Shown: positions 15,883-23,090 of the stretch, piece after piece
How positions within the stretch are numbered: the stretch's first letter is position 1
How the letters are laid out: each line of letters opens with the position of its first letter
From: Amoebophrya sp. AT5.2
Lineage: Eukaryota; Sar; Dinophyceae; Syndiniales; Amoebophryaceae
Length of the DNA stretch: 23,090 bases
NCBI GenBank assembly: GCA_005223375.1
Contig: RXOD01004388.1
Location: 1 to 23,090, forward strand
Direction: 5' to 3'
Notes under the pieces: generated by a model
What the model was told of the DNA's origin: nothing
Seen by the model: the letters and a program-made list of their open reading frames with translations, nothing else
The model's database searches: none
Program-made: the position numbers and the translations under genes

Positions 15883-16456
15883 TTCTATTACTCATCTACA
15901 GAATAAATCACTGCGACGTGGTACTGACAGCGGAAAGCCACGCTTCGCATGGTTGGAAAAGTCATATTATCCTCCGCGGCACAAATTCTGGGGTTCCTCT
16001 CTCACTTCAGCCTTGGGTTTCAGATTTAAGGGTCTGCACACCGTACTAGCATTCATTGAGCAAACACGCTGCTTTTTAATCAAACAGGATTGCGTTGTTC
16101 CGCCGCGACTTTGCTCGTTGTCGTTGTAAACTGCTGCGCGGCGCTGCCACTTCCTATTTCGCCACTGCTCCGTCGGTCCGGTGTTAATGAAAGTGCATCG
16201 TCGTGGGTTCATTTTTGATTACGAGGAAAGCCCCTTGCAACGAAGTACAAGCGGCTGCGCGTATCCGCTAATGCGTCGCATTCCGGTTCGTCTCCGATAG
16301 ATTGGTGGCTCAACACAGTCAAACAGATGCAAAATTCGAAGGTGCACCTACTGAACAAACGACGAGTGCGTGCAAACATCGACAGCCGTGGTAGCAAAAC
16401 TCTTTAATTCATCGGCGATGCAATCTTAAATTTCTGTACGGCTAACAGTAGCCTCG
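15883..16456. other. intergenic, about 570 bases
   Basis: No coding frame with recognisable content and no RNA gene is seen. It lies between the methyltransferase start and the stop of the long disordered protein, so it should contain the former's leader and the latter's 3' untranslated region. Confidence 0.45.
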
Positions 16457-19114
16457 CTACCGCCCCCTCATTATTCGCAACGCCGCATCCGCGCTACATG
16501 CCGAGTCGTCGCATTCATCTTCGTCCGGTACGTTTTCATCCACTTCTACTCCTGCAAAAACAATGTCTTCATCCTCCTGCTCTCCCCATGGCTGCGCCAG
16601 CATTTTTTCCACTTGCTTCCTCACACTCTTGGTGCGCACAACCTCGAGCACCTTTCGCCACACGACGAGGCGCGATTCAACCGAAAACCCCAAACTCAGG
16701 CGTGTCACCTGCTTGAATATTTTCCTGTCCTTCTCCTTGCGACCATTTGTGCCTGCCAGGGCATTCACGAGGGTGTGTAGCTGCATGACAGCGTCGAGCT
16801 TCTCGCCCTCAAGGGGAAGCTCGGGCGCGCCGAGAGCTACGGGGCCAGCGGCGCCGTTGCCGGACACGCACTTCGAAGCCGTCCGGGGGGAATGTGAGTC
16901 GTCGAATGCCGTTGGAAGCAGCGCGGTTGCAGAAACAAAGGCAGAGTCCACTTCGCCTCCATCGCCGACGCTGGAGCCTGCGGTCGTCGGCGTCGGGGCC
17001 TGTATTGCGGTGCCATTTCCTCCTATTTCTTCACGAACCGGTTCTGAGTTTTCTTCCGCCTCGTTCCCATCATGATACCCTTCCTCGTCCTCCTCGTCCA
17101 GCGCATCCGCGTATCCTCGTTTCCCCTTTCTATGCCCGCCACGCGCGCCGCCCGCGAAGAAGTGGCGAAACAGCCCAGACGCCTTTTTCGCCCGCTTCTC
17201 AATCGCGAAGAGCTCCGGCTTGAGATTGAAGCGAACGCGCCGCGGCTTGGTTATTTCCCCGCGCATTCGCCGCATTCGATCGTACGTTCGCTCCCTGCTC
17301 ACGACCGTACCTGCACTTCTTGTGGTTGCCGACGTGCCTGAAGCTTCTATTGTTTCTTCGTCGCCAGCGGCTGCCGGAGCCGCGATCTGGTCGGTGCCGT
17401 CTGGCGGCTCCACTGCGACGTCCTTCTCCTCCGACGAGGCTGCGGCAGCGGAGCTCTCGCTTTCATTTTCCTTGTCCGAGTCGGAGCTCGAGCTGAAAAG
17501 CGTAGGAAGGATCTGCACGAAACGTGGCGAGTCGGATACGGGATTCGCAGGCGGGGGACCTATGACGCCGCTGGGGCGCTCAATTCCGTCCGCCACCGAC
17601 TCGACCGCATCCTTTGAAACAGGTGCCGCCGCCTCCACTCGCGGAGACTCCTCGATCGGTTCAGTCAGCAGCTCTTGCTCGATCCCATCGCCGAGCAACA
17701 CATGCCGCGCTCCTGGAGGGCAGGCGAAGACTGCGCTCGCGCTCGTGACGCTGGTGGAATCTTCCCGAGTAGTGGAGGACGATGTTGACACACTCGCATT
17801 AGTAGAGGCGTCTGCCAAACCTCCACACAGACTTTCTGCACTTGCGCCTCCGATATGAAGAAGAAATTTTCCGAGCGCAGCGTCCGCGCGGTCGACTCCC
17901 TGGGCAGCCCAGCGCGTTCCTGCCACTTCCCCGATGGATTGTCGTGCTAGCTGGTGCAGACAGTGAAGGTGAACCATTGGCTCTGGGGACACCTCCGGCG
18001 GCCTCTCGCTTGTGTGCGTCGGTGAACTAAGCGGCCTACGCCACGGCTCTTCCCCTTGCCCCGTTCGGGGCGGCGGAGAAAAAGGAAACGAACTGCGTTT
18101 TGAGCTAGCTGTTGAACGCAAAGCGCTGGCATCGGCGGGTGGTTTGCGCAGTAGACAGCCCGGCCCTTCTGCAGTGGTCACCACGTCGTCGTCTGACGAA
18201 GAGGAGCTGCTGCTCGTTTGCTGGAGCTGGTGCTCGACGAGCTTCACTAGGGACTCTAGGCTGTTCTTCGGTGACAGTGGTTTCTTGCGCTCGCCGCCAT
18301 CGAACCTGCGCAGCTCATCTATGCTTGGTGCAGCCTTGTCCCGCAACGGACTCGCGTCGGAACTGAGGGCTCCGTCGTACGCCGTGACGCTGTCGCTTTC
18401 GTCACTGCTATCGCCCGAGGAGGAAGACGAGGAGCTGTATGCAGACGCTGCTTTCAAGATGGACCTACGCGGCCCCCGTACGGCGGTCCGCATAGTGCTG
18501 CATGGACTGGGAACGCCACAAGGGCTGATGTGCTTGCCACCTCCGCGCGGCGACACGCCGCCCTTGCTCTTGCCGCCGCGCCGTTTTCCGAGAGATGCGA
18601 TACTATCATCTTCAACGCCTGCTGCGTCGCCGTGGATGTCCTTGACGGCTTTCTCTGGAGTTCCCGCAAGTGGACTCTCTGCATCCGCGCCCACCGTGTT
18701 TCCCTTCTCCTCTCCGTCGGCATCCGCAACGAACTGCGTAGGTAGCCCCTCCTCCTGCTCGTCGTGCTCCGCTTCTTCTCCTTCGCTCTTGGTGTCCGCC
18801 GGATATAGCGCGCACACCTCCTCCCCGTTGCGCACGTGAAAAAGGTCCGGGTATTTCTGGAACAGTTTCGCGCGCACGGCCTTTAGTTTACAACGCTTCA
18901 GCGGAAACTTAAGGATGCGCTTCCAGTGGATCCCGGAGTTCAATTCGCTTAGGGAAACCGAGCCGCCTGGCCCGAGCTCTCCGTAAATCACGTCCACCAG
19001 GTCGCGCTCCGCAGGATCGGGTGGGGCACCTGATGGGCTGTCGCTAGTTGCCGCGGCCCCGCCCGCATCCTCCGATGCGACGACGGGGGCCTTCTTGTCC
19101 TTACTTCTGCCCAT
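16457..19114 (-). CDS. large disordered protein with SILK and RVxF PP1-docking motifs
   Basis: An intronless frame of 885 residues. Residues about 38-108 form the first ordered domain (LVDVIYGELGPGGSVSLSEL ... KLFQKYPDLFHVRNGEEV), whose helix pattern ending in PDLF-x-V resembles a winged helix of LOTUS/OST-HTH type; this is tentative. Most of the rest is low-complexity: Ser runs with acidic ends (near 230-245, 300-312, 548-560), Ala/Pro/Gly and Glu/Asp tracts. RRSILK (SILK at 218-221) and KPRRVRFNLKPELF (RVRF at 626-629) match the two classic docking motifs for protein phosphatase 1; the second also resembles the Ki-67/RepoMan motif RVSF..L.PELFD. A helical C-terminal domain (about 750-835, containing LHTLVNALAG and RLVVWRKVLEVV) follows, then an acidic tail. 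Basic clusters suggest a nuclear site. The likely role is a PP1-targeting scaffold, by inference only. No named homologue is recognised. Confidence 0.8.
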   Translation of the reverse strand: MGRSKDKKAPVVASEDAGGAAATSDSPSGAPPDPAERDLVDVIYGELGPGGSVSLSELNSGIHWKRILKFPLKRCKLKAVRAKLFQKYPDLFHVRNGEEVCALYPADTKSEGEEAEHDEQEEGLPTQFVADADGEEKGNTVGADAESPLAGTPEKAVKDIHGDAAGVEDDSIASLGKRRGGKSKGGVSPRGGGKHISPCGVPSPCSTMRTAVRGPRRSILKAASAYSSSSSSSGDSSDESDSVTAYDGALSSDASPLRDKAAPSIDELRRFDGGERKKPLSPKNSLESLVKLVEHQLQQTSSSSSSSDDDVVTTAEGPGCLLRKPPADASALRSTASSKRSSFPFSPPPRTGQGEEPWRRPLSSPTHTSERPPEVSPEPMVHLHCLHQLARQSIGEVAGTRWAAQGVDRADAALGKFLLHIGGASAESLCGGLADASTNASVSTSSSTTREDSTSVTSASAVFACPPGARHVLLGDGIEQELLTEPIEESPRVEAAAPVSKDAVESVADGIERPSGVIGPPPANPVSDSPRFVQILPTLFSSSSDSDKENESESSAAAASSEEKDVAVEPPDGTDQIAAPAAAGDEETIEASGTSATTRSAGTVVSRERTYDRMRRMRGEITKPRRVRFNLKPELFAIEKRAKKASGLFRHFFAGGARGGHRKGKRGYADALDEEDEEGYHDGNEAEENSEPVREEIGGNGTAIQAPTPTTAGSSVGDGGEVDSAFVSATALLPTAFDDSHSPRTASKCVSGNGAAGPVALGAPELPLEGEKLDAVMQLHTLVNALAGTNGRKEKDRKIFKQVTRLSLGFSVESRLVVWRKVLEVVRTKSVRKQVEKMLAQPWGEQEDEDIVFAGVEVDENVPDEDECDDSACSADAALRIMRGR

Positions 19115-20314
19115 GTTTGTGTGGCTGAGCAGGTTGCATGCTCAAAGTCACGAAGCCGGCGCAGGCAGAAAAAGATGATCTAGGTCGCAAAAGGCTGGAG
19201 CACTGCTGCATGCGTTGCCCATTATGCGTGGCTCTTCGTGAGCCGTGAGAGAGATGCTTCACTTGACTTTCAAAGAAAATGAAGACGGTGAAGGTGGCAA
19301 ACGACGTCAACTTTGCCGATTTCAGCATACACGACACTAGTACCGCGCGGCATGCAAGATGATCGCCGGCGACGCACGCGTGCGGATGAAGAAGCACCGC
19401 CAGGCCTCCTATCGGACCTTCTGTCTTCAGTGGTTCGATCGAAATCGCGACAAACTAAACCACGCTCCACATCCAAAATCATGTCCCGTCCGCGTTATCC
19501 TCGGGGTGGGAACATCCATTCGCAAGCATCGCTCTGAGGCGGCCATGTCTGAGCCCATACGGGCGCGATTCTGAACCTGCAGCCTCTCGGCGGAATATTA
19601 TTGAGCAATAAACCTCCTCTAGCCCCCCATTGCTGATATGCTTGTCGAGGCATCATGATGTGCACATCCTGGCTGCAGCTCGGCAGGGAGCCGCGCCCAC
19701 AAAAAATCGTTTAGAATTGCAGCAAAAGCCTCTCCCGACACGCACGGGAGAAGCGCTCGCGCAAACAATTTCAGGCCAAGCACACATCCGAACGAGCGTC
19801 AGAAGATCTCCCTCGTTCTAGTCTTGGTCTACCAATTTACTAGCTGCATTCACGTATTACTGCCTGCCTTTCCTTTGATTATAGTACCCTAAACCTTGGC
19901 GAACTCTAGCTAAGGAACGGATAGACGGAGAGACATTCCGCGTGGGCGCCATCACTGGATATTGGCGCCATTGGCCCGCTCGCTCCTCTCAATTCGCCCA
20001 CAGCCACACCTTCACAGAATAAATCAATCCCGGGGCGCTGGTAGACTATCCTACACCGAATCTACACGATAACACGAAGCACAGGCTTGAGGGGAACGGA
20101 GTTGATTTGTCTTAGGTGTACGGCGCGAAGAACTGTGCGGAATCTTGAATGTGCGGGAGTGTCGGCACTCAACCATACCGGCCCACGTTGCTGCCCCTTG
20201 TTGATCGAAACCAAAAAAAAAAAGTGCCTGGCGCTCCCCGCGGGTGCTCCGCCAAAGCGAGCCCCAAAGTCGAGCGCTGCCGTTACGCCATTTCCAGAAA
20301 GCGCGCCGACCTCT
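19115..20314. other. 1.2 kb intergenic
   Basis: Frames on both strands are short and have no recognisable motif. An acceptor-like CTCAG lies 11 bases upstream of the ATG at 19114. A poly-A run (about 20213-20223, plus strand) is the only simple sequence noted. No tRNA or other RNA gene is seen. Confidence 0.45.
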
Positions 20315-20491
20315 TCACCGAAAGTCTGCACCTTGAAAATCTCGGGAGGTAACGCCCGCAATCTCGACCGCTAAGCAGGAGCCTGCCGCCGCGGCGTGGA
20401 GGACGTGGACGCCGTCGCTGTCTTCGCGTCCTGTAATGATGAAGCGAGGAGCCACCTAAAAATAGCAGAGGAAAGTGCAAATGGGTGAGCT

Positions 20492-21250
20492 TCAGAGCAC
20501 AGCCGTGCCCCTGCGCTCTGCGGTATGTAGGTCCGTGATGCGCTTCTGCAAGTCGTCCCCCTGCTGCTTTAGGAGCGCGGAGTGCTCCGAGAGCTGCACC
20601 TTCATCGCGCCGATATCCTGAGGTCGTAGGCCGGCCTTGGCTAACGACAACGGGAGCTTCTTCCTGTTGTACCCGATGACCACCCTCGTCCTTTTCATCT
20701 GCGCGTGGACGCTGTCGACTTGCATGGGCCTGCTGTCGTTCTCTTCTTCTTCGGCGTTTTGCTCTACTACTTCCGGAAAGGGTGCCCAGCCGACGCGGTG
20801 CAGCGCGCGCGGCGGCTATGTCGGCGGCCAGCAGCAGCATTCGCGCACACTCTACGCAGCTCCCACGCTTCTGCTGTGGATCTTTTGGTAGCAGGCTGGG
20901 GCCCCGGACCGCTGTGCCATCGTCATCGCCTCCGGCGCCTCCTCCTTGTGCCTTGTTGTCCTCGTCGACCTCCTCCGGCACCTGCTCCTTGTTGTCCTCG
21001 TCGACGTCCTCCGGCGCCTGCTCCTTGAGCACTAGTGCCCCGACATTCCCCACGTTTTACTCTTTGCACAGCGTGCCACTTCCTGTGTCGCTCTCCGGTT
21101 CTTCTGCAGGATCTTAGCCACCACCTCATCGACCTCAACCGCTTCCCCGTCGAGGTTAACGCGCAGTGGCGGCGTGACGCCCGCCAGCCCCATGAAAGCG
21201 GGCCCGATAAGCAGGAACATGGAAACGAGAAGCGCGAAAGGCCCCGGCAT
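20492..21250 (-). CDS. secreted acidic protein, multi-exon, structure unresolved
   Basis: ATG 21250 opens a clear signal peptide (MPGPFALLVSMFLLIGPAFM), then RVNLDGEAVEVDEVVAKILQ. That frame stops at 21032, while an acidic frame with a 12-residue tandem repeat (EDVDEDNK / EEVDEDNK) starts just below it. The link could be a 56-base GT-AG intron (donor after ATQE, acceptor CTCAAG at 21024), a 29-base one, or one missing A in the run at 21055-21058. A second shift is needed to reach the frame that reads VEQNAEEEENDSRPMQVD and stops at 20492; a GT-AG intron at 20770-20866 fits the phase. The last part (about 85 residues) is basic and helical (AMKVQLSEHSALLKQQGDDL). A further 45-base intron (20456-20500, strong acceptor CTATTTTTAG) could add 46 residues ending at 20315. 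Family unknown; an ER-luminal or secreted product is inferred from the signal peptide. Confidence 0.5.
20949..21020 (-). repeat. two tandem 36-base units encoding an acidic 12-residue repeat
   Basis: The two units match at 32 of 36 positions and encode QAPEDVDEDNKE and QVPEEVDEDNKA. Two of the four differences give the conservative changes Ala to Val and Asp to Glu. Repeat in frame with the acidic region supports that this frame is translated. Confidence 0.8.
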
Positions 21251-21644
21251 GGTGTCGCGCTATCACTGTCAGCAGCTGAGTCAGGAAAATGGTACTGAAC
21301 GATTGCCGAGTGGAGTGCAAGGCCCACAACGCAAGGCGCCCTAAGACGATCTTTCTGCTTGCGTCCGTGCGTCGATCTGCCCACGCATGTGGCCCTCGAA
21401 CAAGCGAGCCCATGATTGGCGAATGGGAAACGACCACGACGACGAAGACCGGCAGTCCGTGCATTAATACGGTTGGTGGTACACCTATAGAGACACACTG
21501 CCACTGGTCCCTCGATCTGTCACGGTATAGTCGCATGACATGGCTCCTCTATATTCTGTTCGTCCACCTCCACCCATTGATCTACACGGAGCCGAGCGCC
21601 TGTCGATAGCCCGCAGAGAAGTATAGGAGACGCTATAGTTTTTG
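21251..21644. other. intergenic, about 390 bases
   Basis: No feature is supported. In gene sense CTGACAG lies 17 bases upstream of the ATG at 21250 and would serve as a splice or trans-splice acceptor. Confidence 0.4.
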
Positions 21645-23090
21645 TCACTTGCTCGCGAGCGGGTAAAAGGCTTCGCTTTTCGCGCGGTTAGCTGCATCAC
21701 TCTCAAGCGCTGAAACCGCGCCAGCTCCACCAGTCGCTCTCGAACCGCCCAGTACGCCCACCTCCTGGAGCCATGCGTAGTTTGGATAGATGTCCACTTG
21801 CTTGTCGCACACGGTGCGGACCCGTGCGTGCACGCGGTTGCACTCGAATTCGTCCAGGCCCAAGGTGACTTCGTCGTAGTTTTCCTTTTGCAATCCACCA
21901 GTATCGCACAGCAGCCGCACGTACCGCCGAAGGTACGCCTCGACATCGAATCCCGCCTCGCCCGGCAGCGGGGACGAGCTCGATGAGTTCCGCGCAATGA
22001 GCTCCACCTGCTGCTCTGCTCGATCTACTCCGCCCCCCGACACGAGCGCCGAGCTGTTGCCTAGGCGCGCACACATCATGGAGACGCGGCTTTCGTGTCC
22101 GTCGTGGTTTTCCGTCCTTTTGGCCGTCCTCTTCAACATGTTCCACTTCGCGCGTCGTCGCAAGCGCACGAACTCGTGCAGGAAGGAGCGGAAAGCTGGA
22201 CGTCCGCGCGGCAACTCGAGCCGGGAAAACTCCCGCGCAAACTTTGGCAAGAAGGCCAGCGACACGTTCTTATTTTCCAAAGGGGCGACGTCGTGGTCCG
22301 CTGTCGCTCCCGCTCCGACACTCTTGTTCATCACGCCGTCCACTACAACGCGATCTCCGAAGAGCACTTCCTCCAGCTCCTCGGCCAGGTCTTTGTGGAT
22401 GAAGACGTCGTCCGTACCCGTGTCCATCATCAACTCGTACCCGTGGCGCCGCAGCACCTTTGCGTGCGTGTGCGAGGAGCCGGACGACACGGCGAAGCTC
22501 GCGTTCAGGAGCGCCAGTAGGTTTTTTTCCTCCTCGTGCCCCGCGTGCCGCAATTCCGGATGCGCCCAGTACAAATTCTCCGCAGTGAACATCGGGTTGC
22601 GAAAGTTGCTCTCGCAGATGATGAACAGGGGGAAAAGGTAGAAGCTCGCGTCTGTTCTCGTTGGGCCGCCGGTAGCTCCCGAAAACGGGATGGGAGTGCG
22701 CAGCGCGGTGTCGATGGTCTCCAAATCGCCCAGCCACTGGTCGATATCCACCTTAAAAACGTCGACGATGACGTCGTAGCTCGAAGCGCCGCGTACCTTT
22801 GTGCGACCCGCGTTTGCTGTCGTTCCTACCTCCTTCTTCTCCGATGAAGTAGCCCCAAGCACGCTCTGGAACAGGTCCGTCAACAGATACCGCATGGTTT
22901 CCTTTCCTGCCGGAAGATTCGCGATCCTCACACCCTTTTGCTTCTCCGCGCTCGTCGTCACTTCGTCCGCACGCTCGAGATGGTCGTACAGCGCGACAAA
23001 CCGCCGTCGTTCTGCGGCAAGAAAGCTGTCACCCGACACTTCGAAAGGCGGCCCGAACTTTTCCCGCTGCGCGGCTGCAGTCTGTCGTCC
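21645..23090 (-). CDS. C-terminal 481 residues of an unknown protein, possibly FkbM-methyltransferase-like
   Basis: The frame is open from the right window edge to TGA at 21645, so the 5' end is outside. It has no ATG near the edge that would mark a start. Around residues 107-170 of the visible part, YDVIVDVFKVDIDQWLGDLE and FPLFIICESNFRNP recall the FkbM-type methyltransferase pattern, in which a K-[IV]-D-[IV]-[DE] strand is followed by a strand ending in an acidic residue. The resemblance is faint and the rest does not help. Later parts include an Arg/Lys-rich stretch (FLHEFVRLRRRAKWNMLKR), a Ser-rich patch, and a C-terminal block with CDTGGLQKENYDEVTL and CDKQVDIYPNYAWLQEVG. No membrane span is evident. 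Codon use and GC content match its neighbours. Confidence 0.6.
   Translation of the reverse strand, partial: GRQTAAAQREKFGPPFEVSGDSFLAAERRRFVALYDHLERADEVTTSAEKQKGVRIANLPAGKETMRYLLTDLFQSVLGATSSEKKEVGTTANAGRTKVRGASSYDVIVDVFKVDIDQWLGDLETIDTALRTPIPFSGATGGPTRTDASFYLFPLFIICESNFRNPMFTAENLYWAHPELRHAGHEEEKNLLALLNASFAVSSGSSHTHAKVLRRHGYELMMDTGTDDVFIHKDLAEELEEVLFGDRVVVDGVMNKSVGAGATADHDVAPLENKNVSLAFLPKFAREFSRLELPRGRPAFRSFLHEFVRLRRRAKWNMLKRTAKRTENHDGHESRVSMMCARLGNSSALVSGGGVDRAEQQVELIARNSSSSSPLPGEAGFDVEAYLRRYVRLLCDTGGLQKENYDEVTLGLDEFECNRVHARVRTVCDKQVDIYPNYAWLQEVGVLGGSRATGGAGAVSALESDAANRAKSEAFYPLASK

Noticed and set aside
18012..18839. Plus-strand frame of 275 codons rich in Ser, Ala and Arg.
   Set aside because: It is antisense to the 885-residue minus-strand gene; the Ser/Leu richness is the mirror of Glu/Asp/Arg codons there and it has no motif.
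20283..20760. Continuation of the acidic minus frame into an Arg-rich low-complexity tail.
   Set aside because: Arg/Ala/Pro-rich content is typical of an off-frame in GC-rich DNA; the alternative frame here (EEEENDSRPMQVD onward) has balanced composition.

Overview
This is nuclear DNA of a protist with spliceosomal introns. Every gene I can support reads on the minus strand: six complete or nearly complete genes and two cut by the window edges. Introns, eukaryote-only families (AP-4 epsilon adaptin, cohesin SMC3), about 50% GC, gene after gene in one direction, and two introns with non-GT-AG ends and inverted termini together suggest an alveolate. The dinoflagellate lineage, including Syndiniales parasites such as Amoebophrya where introner-like introns are known, fits best. 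That placement is inference; no rRNA or spliced-leader gene is present to prove it.

Layout, left to right (genes run right to left): 1-2764, AP-4 epsilon adaptin, five exons, its 3' end beyond position 1 and its first coding exon not located; 2765-4095, no convincing gene; 4096-4750, a two-exon 164-residue protein of unknown function; 5357-about 5946, a small single-span membrane protein with unresolved ends; 6680-6815, a degenerate repeat; 7250-7636, a second Cys-rich membrane protein whose membrane segment resembles the first; 8879-13971, a complete seven-exon SMC3 gene; 14713-15882, a signal-anchored class I methyltransferase-like protein; 16457-19114, a long disordered protein with PP1-docking motifs; about 20492-21250, a secreted acidic protein with an unresolved gene structure; 21645-23090, the C-terminal 481 residues of a protein with a faint FkbM-methyltransferase look.

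The best-supported model is SMC3. Joining seven exons gives 3687 bases, exactly 1228 codons plus stop, with Walker A, hinge, signature and Walker B in place. Two of its six introns (10245-10670 and 13126-13512) are not GT-AG. They have terminal inverted repeats, short flanking duplications, a shared TTAAGGA start and shared internal GTCTCGTATTT-like repeats, so they look like two copies of one DNA-transposon-like intron family. The ordinary introns have an odd donor: six of nine start GTACT rather than GTAAGT, and four sit in phase 2 just before a Tyr codon with GTA or GTAC repeated at both ends.

The genes do not form a pathway. AP-4 epsilon acts in trans-Golgi sorting, SMC3 in sister-chromatid cohesion, and the PP1-docking protein may be nuclear. 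The methyltransferase and the two small membrane proteins probably belong to the secretory system.
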